Below are positions 51,618-62,607 of a stretch of 64,000 nt of DNA, piece after piece. Positions within the stretch are counted from its first letter, which is position 1; each line of letters begins with the position of its first letter. The notes beneath the pieces were generated by a model. That model saw only the letters and a program-made list of their open reading frames with translations, had not been told where the DNA came from and made no database searches. The stretch comes from Ascidia mentula (Eukaryota; Chordata; Ascidiacea; Phlebobranchia; Ascidiidae). Made by a program: the position numbers and the translations under genes. The DNA lies in NCBI GenBank assembly GCA_947561715.1, contig OX387205.1, forward strand, positions 6,515,001 to 6,579,000. Reading direction: 5' to 3'.

Positions 51618-52509
51618 GCGTCTAAATGTTTGAGAGCACGTGAGCAAGAAATTGGACAGAAATCAGAAACGGGGACAAAACAGGACAAGCATGGAGCCAA
51701 TCATATGAATGTTGTGAGCTGCAGCTAAGGCAGATGTCCAGCACTGTTTCGACCTTAATGGTCTCATCCGTGCAGCTTGGTCGAAACAGTGGCCATTGGA
51801 CAAAACATTTTAAGCTTAGCGAAAAGGCGACATGAAACGACATGCTTTGGACTTGTCAAGAATTTAGGTCGATTTCTTCCATCATTCGCGAAGTTTCTGT
51901 GTGGTTTCACGTGATGGGCCAGAGACTTTTATATCCAAATGGTAGTTACGAACCCACTGTCTTCCTCGCAAAGTATCGCATATCAGCCTATTTTTAGGGT
52001 AATGCTTTCGCCCTTTGTGACCATTCTATTCATGACAATTCTTTCTGATGCGATTTTACTTTACTTTGAATAAGCCGACCGGCTAATAAACAATTATTTG
52101 GATTAAAAAGCCTGCCCGCATTTCAGTCGAGTGCACAGACAATTTAGTTGTAACTCTATCGCAGGTCAGCCGACCTTCGTTGAAACTCAGCTTGAGACAA
52201 ATTGCCAGCGTAGCAACCAGCGACCCGGCAGACTGATACCCCTTTGTTCGAACTTACAACCGTGATACACCGAGCAAGCATTTTTCAACGCAGAAGAGAA
52301 TTTTTTTAGCAAATCTCGATTTTATACGGCAGCTAACAAGCCTTATATGTTGTTTGCGTCATGCGAAATTCGTAAACAAAATCGTGAGAAAGCGAGATAT
52401 TGTTGCGTGACGTCATAGAAGGCGCTTCTGTCGTGCGCGAGTGCTGGCAGCAAGCCTTATGCGTAGGAATGGAAAACATCGTAACTGGTTTAGCATAATA
52501 TTGTATCAA
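51618..52509. other. Unassigned sequence after the gag remnant
   Basis: No protease or reverse transcriptase motif could be seen in any frame. No repeat is evident. Confidence 0.35.
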
Positions 52510-52911
52510 ACAGGGGACAAAAAGTGAACAAGTGCAATAAACGGATTTTTATGTTAATTTAAGCTGAAGACAGATGGCCGCTGTTCGACCTATTATGTCT
52601 TATTTATACTGCTATTTTTGTTGCCAGGCATACTAATTAATCAGAATTGCTCTTCTGGCACTTAGTTTCTAAAGTGTTTATTGGAAACCAACGTTTCGTC
52701 TGCCATCCGGCGAGACTTCTTCAGGGTCAATAAACACTTTAGAAAGCAATTCTGATTAATGTCTTATTTAGTTGTGTAATAATTAAACAGTTACTGGGAC
52801 AGGGTGTTTTTGTTGTTACAGCATTTATGATCGCTAACGTGATACATGAACTTTTGAAAACACGACAGAGACAAACCGTTAGTTTAGCATTGTCGTTTTG
52901 TCCACTCACAG
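52510..52911 (+). repeat. Dispersed repeat split by about 330 bases
   Basis: CAGGGGACAAAAAGTGAACA and the following bases to ACGGATTTTT (to about 52550), and TTAGCATTGTCGTTTTGTCC to CACTCACAG (52883-52911), are adjacent in a second copy at 54596-54660. The intervening DNA contains the Penelope-like terminal fragment. Confidence 0.65.
52634..52760 (-). ncRNA. Penelope-like terminal fragment with hammerhead-ribozyme-like core
   Basis: Outer arms ATTAATCAGAATTGC (52636-52650) and GCAATTCTGATTAAT (52746-52760) are complementary. So are the inner arms CTAAAGTGTTTATTG and CAATAAACACTTTAG. Between them the minus strand reads CTGAAGA (52724-52718), a stem GTCT/AGAC (52716-52713 and 52701-52698), then GAAAC (52697-52693) and a possible small stem III ending GTTT. 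CUGANGA and GAAA are the conserved hammerhead core segments, and Penelope-like elements are known to carry such ribozymes in their terminal repeats. A few bases next to the core in stem I are unpaired, so activity is uncertain. Confidence 0.5.
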
Positions 52912-52988
52912 TTATGTCGTTTCTGCTATACCCTATGGTTTTCCGTTAATCAGGGACAAATGAGCCTTTGATTCGTGACGTCACAAAT

Positions 52989-53260
52989 CTGTGGATTCTC
53001 CTATGTTTGAAGCTATTCGATATCTGCAAAAAGATATCTGCAAAGGCGCCTTCTCCTATCTAAACAATGCAATTTTTCGCCGCAAGCGCCTTGTGTGATA
53101 TCCTTTTTTCCTCAGCGCAAAAGGTTTTCCGATTTTTGGTCGACGTTACTTTTCGTGCAGTTTTCTACATTTTTTAGTTGACGTAGAACCGTAAAACTTT
53201 GGATATATGTTTGTTGTAGATGTACCTTTAGTTTTACGCAAAGCTGTCATGGCCGTGTCA
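52989..53260 (+). repeat. Repeat block, copy A (unoccupied hAT site)
   Basis: Aligns with 56252-56453 plus 56949-56990. Shared strings include GCTATTCGATATCTGCAA-like, GCGCCTTGTGTGAT, TTTTCGTGCAGTTTTCTACA and TTTGGATATATGTTTGTTGT. It contains TTGTAGAT once (53214-53221), where copy B has a transposon. Confidence 0.85.
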
Positions 53261-53295
53261 TATGCACTTTAAAGCGGTCCCTCTAAAAACCCATT

Positions 53296-53453
53296 GTAGC
53301 CATCGTCGGCATTGAGTCTAGGCATCGTAGGCATTGTAGGCATCGAGTCTATAGGCATCGTAGGCATTGTAGGCATTGAGTGTAGGCATTGTACGCATAG
53401 AGTCTTATAGGCATCGTAGGCATTGTAGGCATTGAGTCTAGGCATCGTAGGCA
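53296..53453. repeat. Minisatellite of 9-base units
   Basis: Repeated TAGGCATCG and TAGGCATTG units are interrupted by AGTCTA or AGTCTTA spacers. On the minus strand one long frame (53595-53269) runs through it and yields Met-Pro-Thr and Asn-Ala-Tyr type repeats, but this is a product of the repeat. Confidence 0.9.
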
Positions 53454-53460
53454 ACGTGAT

Positions 53461-53590
53461 CTGTGGATTCTCCTGTGTTTGAAACCATAGTATACTTTTA
53501 TGGTAGTGTAACGGCTCCTCCTCATTGTCTCCGTCACGCATGACTTCCAGGAGATCAAATGCGACTTTTTGCATACGAAGACATAGGAAA
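53461..53590 (-). repeat. Inverted partial copy of the 56.1-kb repeat block
   Basis: The minus strand at 53578-53527 carries TGCAAAAAGTCGCATTTGAT followed by CTCCTGGAAGTCATGCGTGACGGAG in total; the plus strand at 56141-56185 has nearly the same. 53461-53482 also repeats CTGTGGATTCTCCT from 52989-53010 directly. Confidence 0.75.
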
Positions 53591-53599
53591 CTCACATAT

Positions 53600-56120
53600 G
53601 AATTGGATTTACTTAAAACGTGGGTAGTGTTTGGAGCTGAATTTTTAGTATGTTAAAGTTAGTACCATATTGATTCCAATAATTAAAAATATTAAAAATT
53701 TCACACCAATCTTTCCGAGGTACGGTGATGTTAGGTCGAACAGTTTTCTGGACACCATGTGTAAATGGAAGTTTTAAAGTGTAAGTATACCATCTTATGT
53801 AATATTTGGTTTAAGTATGTATAAACATATCTGTGTTGACGTAATAAATCTAGTGACGTAATCATGACGTCATTTTATAGGCAGAAATATGGTTATAAGA
53901 GTGTAAAAATGCGTTTTTTTGGGTATTGTGATTTCCATGCAAGATGCAATTCCTAACTACAAGCAATTATGCAAACAATGTACATCATCAGATGACCAAA
54001 AGTTGAAATGCTTTGGGGCTGCTTGCTCTAAAATAATGTTTGTGAAACTGGTGAAGTCAAGTAGCCTACCACAAAAAAAATGTTTTGAAAAACTTAAAGA
54101 ATATACATACAAATTTATGTAATATGATATGTTTCGTAATCACCTACAGTTTTTTCTATGTAAGTCAGTTTGTTATGTAGTAATTTTGTGTGTAGATAAG
54201 ATGTAATCTTGTGTATATTTGCCATACATAAACATATTTATGCATTCTTTTAGGTTGTTGTTTACAAACTTCACAGTGTTGAGAAACAAAACTAGATAAA
54301 AAATAAGCAATACAAAATGTGTCTGTTAACTTAGATTCAAAAATGTCTTTTTCAAAGAAACTTTGGATTTCATGTTGTTGAAATATATTCTGATGCTAGC
54401 ATGACATGAGTATTTCCTTTGCAATTACACATAAACGAAGTATTCTGTTTACTTTTTGTGTGGTATTTGGTTTTACTAGACAGGAGTCATGCAGTGAAGC
54501 ATGTCTGTGTCCGAAAACAACTCTATTGTTACGTTACTGTTTCTCATCGTTACTTTTAAAATCATTGCTATAGCATTGCATAATTTGCATTAAACAGGGG
54601 ACAACAAGTGAACAAGTGCAACAAACGGATTTTAGCATAGCCGTTTTGTCCACTCACAGCATAAGATATAAGTAGGTTAATTGAATTTTGAGGCTGGCAA
54701 AGACCGCCGAGAAAAAACGACCAAATTAGCTGATTATGCAGCACAACACAACACTCTTATTCTTTCATACCACCACTTTTTGTCCGACAGTGGCGTTGCC
54801 TACGAGTTCGCGTCATAAATGATTTATTTATTTTGCCACAATCAACCACTGATGTATTTTTCGCAATATAGTTGTAACTAGAAATGTTGGAATTGTATCT
54901 ATCAAATCATTTCATCATTCATGTTGCGCCCTGTCCACCTCATCAAGACGTGTGACAACAACCTTATCATCACCCTTATCAACGTCATGCGTCAACACCA
55001 ACGTCATTTTTTCCTTTTACCTAAACTTAATTAACTGCACTCACCCTGGCTATATATTCCGTGCATATTCATCAAGTAACCAGTGCTGGAAGGAGTCAAC
55101 AAGAAGTCAACATACAGTAAGAAGAGAGAGACAAAGTCAAAGATCGAATTAAAGGAAGAAGAGAACATAAGTCAAAGAGTAGATCAAGAAACAATTGGGT
55201 TGATTGTCGTCTAGTTATACGAGTTATTGTTTGGGAACCGATTTGGTGCGTGGTTTGTAAGTTGTCGATGGTTTTTGTTTGTGTTTCAACGAATTAAATT
55301 GAAGGAGAAATCTTAAAGGTTTGGTTAGTCATACATTTTGATTTAGAATATATTATCATACACCATAATCTTACAATAATATAATTATTTGAACACATTA
55401 AATGTTTTCATCAGATACAGGATTCAAATGATATAAATTACTGGAGATTGGTACAAAATTCTTGTTTCTTCACCTTAAAATCCTGAAGATTGTCTGAAAT
55501 TTTTTACTTAGCATGTGATAATTTGGGCATAAAAATTTAGGCGAGGAAGACAGATTAAGTAGAGTTTTACTTTAAACTGCAACATGCGAACTTGTGACAT
55601 AATACCACAATCTACTAATTTTCTTTGGTCACTTAGTTTTTGGAGTGCATTGATACATATCAAACACATAAAAACGATCAAACCCTATTAAAATATTACA
55701 TCAAGATGTAAGATATATCCAAAAATAGATTAGCAGCACATTTATAAATGTCTAAAGACCCAGAATAACTTCAAAATATAGTCTACTTATGGCAGACTAC
55801 GATATTTTTCCTTGAAATGTCTTTCTACAACAAACAAAGTGGTTTTAGCCATATCAGTACTCACAAACAACGTCAGCACAGGCATGTTGAAACACACTTA
55901 ACAACAAAAACAAATGTAAAGTGGCATATTTACGCTTTTTAATTCCATTTGCACACGGCCTTCCAAAAATTCTTCGGAAAAACGATGTGTTATTTCAAAA
56001 AAGGAAATGTTTTATTTATTATTTTTTTTACCTTTTCGAATCATTATATTACTTATTTTAACATACTAAAAATTTGTTTTAAAACTCTACCCACGTTTCA
56101 AGTAATTCGAAATTGTTTGC
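53600..56120. other. Unassigned region with one dispersed repeat
   Basis: 54596-54660 is the unsplit copy of the 52510 repeat. 55020-55280 has a TATA-like stretch (GGCTATATATTCCGTGC) followed by a purine-rich leader and could be LTR-like, but no partner LTR was found. Remaining sequence shows nothing supportable. Confidence 0.35.
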
Positions 56121-56137
56121 GCGTTTTCTATCTCTTC

Positions 56138-57000
56138 CAATGCAAAAAGTCACATTTGATCTCCTGGAAATCATGCATGACGGAGTTTCTCCAAGAGAAT
56201 AAAAGAAACAAAGAAAAGAGGAGTCTTTGCGCGATCATAAGATACTATGTTGAAACTATTCGATATCTGCAATATAAGGCGCCTTCACCTACGTAAACAA
56301 TGCATATTTTCGACGCGAGCGCCTTGTGTGATGTCAATTACGCCACAACGAAAACGGTTTACGATTTTTGGTCGCCACTACTTTTCGTGCAGTTTTCTAC
56401 ATTTTGTAGTTGACGTAGAACCGAAAAACTTTGGATATATGTTTGTTGTAGATCAGTGGTTCTTTACCTTTTTTCTATCACTCCTCCTTTTAGTAACGGA
56501 CTTGTGCCTTACGCCCCCCCAAACTGTAAATAGGTTTCATACCAAAAGCAATTGTGTTTTTGTCGATGTACCTAAATAAGCTAGATTAGCTAAACACTGC
56601 AACACGATAAAAACATAATATATGTATCAATTTAAGCTTGTTTATTTAACATAAAAATTAAGGGACCAATAAACGGTTTGACGAAACAAATGAATCATTA
56701 CAAAAGGTATTTTGTGACGCAATAGTTTCTTTATGACGTAACAGTAACTTAACTGCACAGGCGGATTTTTCATTTAAACTACAAGATTTTTGTTCCGAAA
56801 CTGTAAGAAAAATATGACAGACAGCATAGGACATTAAAGTCACTACAAAAAAATGAAGTTTTGTTATAAAGCTTGCGCCCCCATGAGAATTGGTTGACGC
56901 CCCCCTGGGGGGGGCGCGCCCCCCCGGTTAAGAACCACTGTTGTAGATATACCATTAGTTATACGCAAAGTTCTCATGGCCAAAGTTCTCATGGCTCGCT
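56138..57000 (+). repeat. Repeat block, copy B (carries a hAT insertion)
   Basis: Homologous to copy A at 52989-53260 on both sides of the 56454-56940 element. After the insertion it continues ATACCATTAGTTATACGCAA, matching GTACCTTTAGTTTTACGCAA of copy A. A 15-base duplication AAAGTTCTCATGGCC follows near 56968-57000. Confidence 0.85.
56454..56940. mobile_element. hAT-type non-autonomous element, 487 bases
   Basis: Ends CAGTGGTTCTTTACCT and CCGGTTAAGAACCACTG are inverted repeats. A perfect 8-base target duplication TTGTAGAT lies at 56446-56453 and 56941-56948. Inside both ends are C- or G-rich tracts such as GACGCCCCCCTGGGG. No transposase is encoded. Confidence 0.93.
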
Positions 57001-57176
57001 GAAACACCTTCAGTTTTTTTTATGTTCTGGATAAAGTCACGGAGCTGCGATTTAATTTTTCGCGACTGTTGTATTAGCAGCAAATCAAAGTCAATGTCTT
57101 TCTTGTAGTCTTAAGGCTTATTTTAGGTACATGTAGCTTCGAGTGTTTTGATGCATTTTGTTTGCAGAAATTGATG

Positions 57177-57215
57177 ATGCCTATGTAGGCGAAATCGATT
57201 TTTCACATTTTAAAA
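57177..57215 (+). repeat. Fragment related to the 36757-37126 element
   Basis: GGCGAAATCGATTTTTCACA at about 57188 matches the right terminal repeat of that element (AGCGAAATCGATTTTTCACA) apart from one base, and the flanks are similar too. Confidence 0.55.
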
Positions 57216-57430
57216 AAATAAATCAACTGACAGTGATTAGAAACACTTTGTTTCAAACATTTCATATTGGCTAATTGCTGTCGCGGGTTTTAAGACAGTG
57301 TCACATCAGGGGCTAATTCTGTCCACTTATGAGAAGTTCTAACTTTTGCGTTAGTTTGATGGTAGTATAAGACTTGGTGTTTCATGCAATTTTCGAAGGA
57401 CAGTCTTGGTAATCGCCTTTATTCTTTTAT

Positions 57431-57843
57431 TTGGATGTAATTGACCCACCTTGCATACACCTGGGATTCTTGTTTCCATGTCAGATTAAGCGAAACATAT
57501 CAATCAGACCCTTAAATGCTTCCAAAAAACATTGCTCACTGGTACTTGGACTAAACAGGTTTGTGGATATTCGCGACCGTGTGGCAAATGTGCGCTATGT
57601 GGCGGGCGTCGAAAGTTTAGATCGATGGTTCCCACAGTCTCGAGTAGGCCCTATTTCCACTCCATCCAATCACAGCAGCACATTGAAGCAAAAAATCACC
57701 CGCCAAAACTACAATATTTACGTGCCAACCTGCACCACTTGCAAAGAGCAATACGTGGGACAGACGAAATATCGTTTCAGCACGAGGTGGAATGGGCACC
57801 GCTCCACGTGAAGGGCAGGAGATGTATCCGATACCGGAGGTGA
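57431..57843 (+). pseudogene. Penelope-like element remnant with GIY-YIG endonuclease motif
   Basis: One frame carries CGYSRPCGKCALCGG near 57560-57605, the Cys-rich stretch that precedes the endonuclease in Penelope-like elements. Another frame carries NIYVPTCTTCKEQYVGQTKY and then RFSTRWNGHRS near 57715-57805, with the Y-V-G, Arg and His of the GIY-YIG family. A frameshift between them and the absence of an RT show a 5'-truncated, dead copy. The following 120 bases are shared with the fragment at 44796. Confidence 0.8.
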
Positions 57844-57979
57844 CAAGATGGCTATCACCAAACATTATGAAGTTAAACACCATTTTTTGTGTAATTTTAA
57901 ATAAAAGATCGCACTGACGCTGATCGTCCATCACTCCTTGTGAGTTATTTGTAATGAGTTGTACAAGGCTATACAATTT

Positions 57980-59727
57980 TATTGAACAAAATTAGGGGTG
58001 ATAAACTCCTGTTTAGTCTCCCTGGTAAACTTCGGGTTCCCAACAATATGTTTTAAAAGTAGAATGTTGGAGCAACCACGAACTTTTCACACTATTATCC
58101 AAATCACTGATGACACGTCAGTGCTAAGAGATTATGATAACCCCAAACAAAATTTATTTGAAAAAAAATATCGCATAATTTCATACGTGTTATTTTTGGG
58201 GGTGCGGAAGTAACTTCCGACTCTAAACCGGTATTAGTTCTTAACTTCATGAAAAGATGAAAATATGATGCGTTAGGAGGTTGTGATATCAAGGTAACGG
58301 GTAAAGGACCTGATGTTCTTTGTACTCTGTGCATATACATTAGCGCTCTAGCGCCACAAAGTTCTCAGTGGATGAAGTCCACAGACTCCTAAGCACTGAT
58401 TGGAGTGATTGCTGGCAAGCAAGCTGAGTTGTCTATTACGTAAGCCCAGTCGGTTAATTAATAAGTAGCGTAAGATTTAAGTCACCAGACCAAGAAAAGG
58501 GCCTAGCATATTTGCACCGAAGATTTTTTTATACTTCTCTGTTTACTTTAATATAAACATTAGCTGTCCTGTGATGGCATTATAGCATGTTTTGCGTTAA
58601 TGCTTTACCATTGAATAGCTTAAAGCTTAGTAGCAAGAGGTGTCATTTGTTAATTTTAAAGATTATAAAAATAGGTGTTAATGGCAATATGCCACGGAAA
58701 ACCCATTTTTTGATACATGCTGAAAATTTAGCAAGCTTGTAGTTTAGCCTATTGGCGTAAACTGCTGTTGATCCCACAGTAAGGTTGGGGTTTATTGTGA
58801 AACATTATATGTACATACCAGATTACAAAAAATGTCACCCTTTTTCTACAATCATACGGCAGGCCTACAGAAAAATTATTCATATATTATTAGGTTACAT
58901 ATACAACTCCAGAATGACTTATACAGTCAACAGTGATCTCAATACTGACGCTTCATCGTAGCTATGAATTTAAGCACTTGTTCCATTGTCATTTACACTG
59001 CAATAAGAAACTTGGATCATAGCATCTCATTTCTATTTGAGATTTCTACATACAAACAAAACAAATTAACTGGTAGTAGGTTTTTTTGAACGTTTGCTGG
59101 AATATGTTTTGCCAAGATAGAATTAGGCTTAAGGCACACATAGCATCTAAAGTTGTACCACCCTGATAACTCCATGTAAATGTAATCACAGCAGTTGGTT
59201 TATGAATATCATAATTTCTTTTTGTTTCTTAAAGTTGTGTTTGTGCAAATATTGTATCACTTTACCATCATTTATATAATACATAGAATGTTTATTGAAA
59301 GCAGATGAACAATATATACATTGTATAAAGATGAAAATGTTCACCTTCAGAAATTATTTCATACTCTGGCTTAATTATGGAATAACTCATAATGCATCTC
59401 TTACCAGTAGAAGAACTGTGAGCCATCAAAAAAAGGATGTAAAAATTTGAATTGTCCAAAAAATTGAAGAAAGGGTCAAAGTTTAAAAAACAAGCCACAA
59501 CAGGGTTTACAGGATTTGAGAAATGCTGTATGGCAAAACATTTGTGCTAAAGAATCACATCTACAGAACAAGACTAAATGTGATCAAAGAGTTTTCATGG
59601 ACTTTGTTACACCCACTGTTATATGTTTTACAGAAACAAATCTGCTTGTTGTTTTGTGATTAGGTATATCAGTAGACAAATAAAAACAGTTAATAATTGC
59701 TGACCAACAGTTCTCAAAAGATACATA
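57980..59727. other. Intergenic region upstream of Rab5
   Basis: No gene recognised. Frames at 57998-58213, 59292-59498 and 59584-59778 look like chance. It should include the Rab5 promoter and leader. Confidence 0.4.
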
Positions 59728-62607
59728 ATGGCTGCACAGCGTGCAACTAACAGTGCTGCACAAGGTAAAATTTGTCAATTCAAACTGGTGCTTCTTGGTG
59801 AGTCAGCAGTGGGCAAAAGCAGTTTGGTATTAAGATTTGTAAAGGGCCAGTTTCATGAATATCAAGAATCCACTATTGGAGGTAATTTGTGTTTTGCATG
59901 AGTGGTAGAATTTTTTTGTATAAAATTATAGTTTGAAGTAAATCAAGGTAGTGGTGATTAGTGGTCCAACTCCATGTATAAGTGAAGCAGACACTCCAAA
60001 GAAACAACATAATATTGCAAACTTTCACATGTTTTAGATTGCTTCCCTGATAAAAACTAAACCTTTACCTCTGTAATATCTTGCTCATTCAATGCAGCGC
60101 AGCACCCCTCAACCTCGCCAGCCACCTCAAGCTGCAGCTTTTTCTGCCTATAAAATAAGTTGCGGTCTTGTGCTTGGCTGTGCCCTTTTTTCAAACTATG
60201 TAAATAATTAAACTTATGCTTATACATTAGCAACATAGCATTTTTCTCATTTTCCAGTAATTTGGCAATGCCTGTTTTGCACCATAACACACTTTTTCAT
60301 TTTAACTAAACCAAAGTTATATGGTGGATAGCATAATGTCTTTTTTAAATCTTATCATGGGTGATTCTTTACCTTCCACTATTTGCATAAAACAACAAGT
60401 AGAGTTATTTGGTTTTATTCTCCTTCGTTCTATAAGCAGTGGTTAACCAAGACCAAAGGTTTATTATCTTGATGAAATTCTCCATAATAATGACTGTGGG
60501 TGGTGATTAGTTGGAAATGTGTAGGATAAGGTGTTGCAGATTTCAAACTTGATTTATCATTTCATTGTAAAAGTATTTGTGAAAAGTTTTTACTTTTATT
60601 GTGTATGAAAATATAAAATACAGCTGTTAACTTCAACAAGATACAAAATTATATTTTTGTACACAGCTGCCTTCCTCACACAAACGGTGTGCCTTCAAGA
60701 CACCACAGTGAAGTTTGAAATATGGGATACTGCTGGTCAAGAGAGATACCACAGCTTAGCACCAATGTACTACAGAGGAGCGCAAGCAGCTATTGTTGTG
60801 TATGACATTACTAATCAGGTAAGTTGGTTATTCCAGAGAAATTTCATATTATACTGTTAAACTGGTGGTTTTCTTGTATTTTGTAAAAAGATTAGTCAAA
60901 TCTTATCCTTCTGGTTCAATTGTTAGTTTTTTAGCTCAAATTTATGCTACAAACTTATTTTAACTTTTTTTCCAAGCTTATCTGGGAAAAGTATGTGCTT
61001 TCTGCATCAACGAAGTGCAAATAACCCTGTACAACATGCAGTTGTCATGGATTGCCAAAATGTGATCCATGGTGTTTTTCGACCTAAAACATTAATGCAG
61101 CAAAAGCGGGTTGCCTTTATTTCAGTAATGATTCAATTATATGTGCTAGTTACAAAAAAAGCTTGCAAACATACATACACAAAGTAAAACTTTTTTAAAA
61201 ATCTAACTTGCTTACTTGTGACGATACTTCGTAATTTTATCACAACAGCAGCTTTTTCAAAAGTTGAAGCATACTGGGTGAATATCATGGAAGTAAACTT
61301 AAGATGCCTTAATCATATTTAAACAATTCTGAGCTACATAGTACATTCTTATTGCATATGTATTAAAAAGTTGCAAAGGGTATTGTTGAATTTGTTAGAA
61401 CAATATAACATGAACATAAATGACAAATTTCTCAAGAGGGTCGCACTGGACTAAAATATATACTCCTACTTCTTGTATTTGAAATGACATGTGTGGAATA
61501 GGCAGTAATGGTAAACAAGATAAACATGATAAATTGCATTTTCCATGAATTACTGCAAAATGAGTATTTTACGGAAACTAAAAAAAAAACCTCCAAACAC
61601 ATAAAGTGCACATGATTCCCAAAATGGGTACCGCGAAAATTTATGATTCCATAAATAAATGTGTAGTTTCCCATGAGCTAAAACAATTATGACAATTTTC
61701 GTGAAACATGTTTAACTTTACTTGTGTTATATAAGTATATTGTTTTGGTGCATCACTAGTCTTTTCCGGTCTGGTAATTGCTCCAAAAATTTTTATACCT
61801 TGCTTTTTATTCTGGTTTAAATATTATTATATTCATGTTGAACAAACATGTGTGTTTTGTAATGTTTTCTCTAGGATACATTTGCAAGGGCCAAAACTTG
61901 GGTAAAAGAATTACAAAGACAAGCGAGTCCAAATATAGTTATTGCACTTGCTGGAAATAAGGCTGATTTGGCTAACAAGCGCATGGTTGATCATGAGGTA
62001 GGTCATTTTTATTGAACCATAAAGTAAAAATTGGAAAACAATAAAGTAAATATTGGAAAAACAAGTCGAGACAAGTAATGCAATGTTTCTGTTGGCAGTT
62101 GACACATGTGGTAAATGAGGCCTTAATTCCATATAAATCAGTAAGGTGTTTCAATGCTGCCTTTGCATATTAGGAGGCTGCAGCTTACTCCGAGGAAAAT
62201 GGACTATTGTTTATGGAAACTTCTGCAAAAACAGCAATGCATGTTAATGACATATTTTTAGCAATCGGTAAGTTTATTTTAAGAATTTTATCCAATATGA
62301 TAATTTAAATAGCAAACCCAACTAAAATTTGATGGCCACATATTAGGTTTTAAAAGTTGTGCAAGGTAGAAAATGTAATTTATATCCAGTTGAATATAAA
62401 AATAAAGAGTCTGTTTATTTTTGAAGTTGTGTTAAATATTTGACAAATATTATGATTTTTGTTGGCTTTACGCTTACGGCAAGAAATTGTTATGCAGCTG
62501 AAAAATTACCTAAAAGTGAAGGCGGAACGAATCGCCCAGGACCAGAGTTGGACATAACACAACCAAACCCGCCCGGAGGTTCTAGGGGATGTTGTGGTTC
62601 ACATTGA
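59728..62607 (+). CDS. RAB5: Ras-related protein Rab5
   Basis: Exons 59728-59881, 60667-60818, 61875-61997, 62174-62267 and 62498-62607 join in frame to 210 residues. All guanine-nucleotide motifs are present: P-loop GESAVGKS (24-31), switch I T49, WDTAGQE with catalytic Q76, NKAD (130-133) and ETSAK (158-162). The [18 protein letters not shown] stretch and [14 protein letters not shown] are Rab5-specific rather than general Rab. It ends CCGSH, a double-Cys geranylgeranylation site. Role: early endosome fusion and endocytic traffic. A single Rab5 here would represent the vertebrate Rab5A/B/C group. Introns are larger (0.2-1.1 kb) than in neighbouring genes. Confidence 0.97.

Noticed and set aside
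55020..55280. TATA-like sequence with a purine-rich leader that might be a solo LTR
   Set aside because: No second copy in the window and no clear TG...CA boundaries or target duplication.
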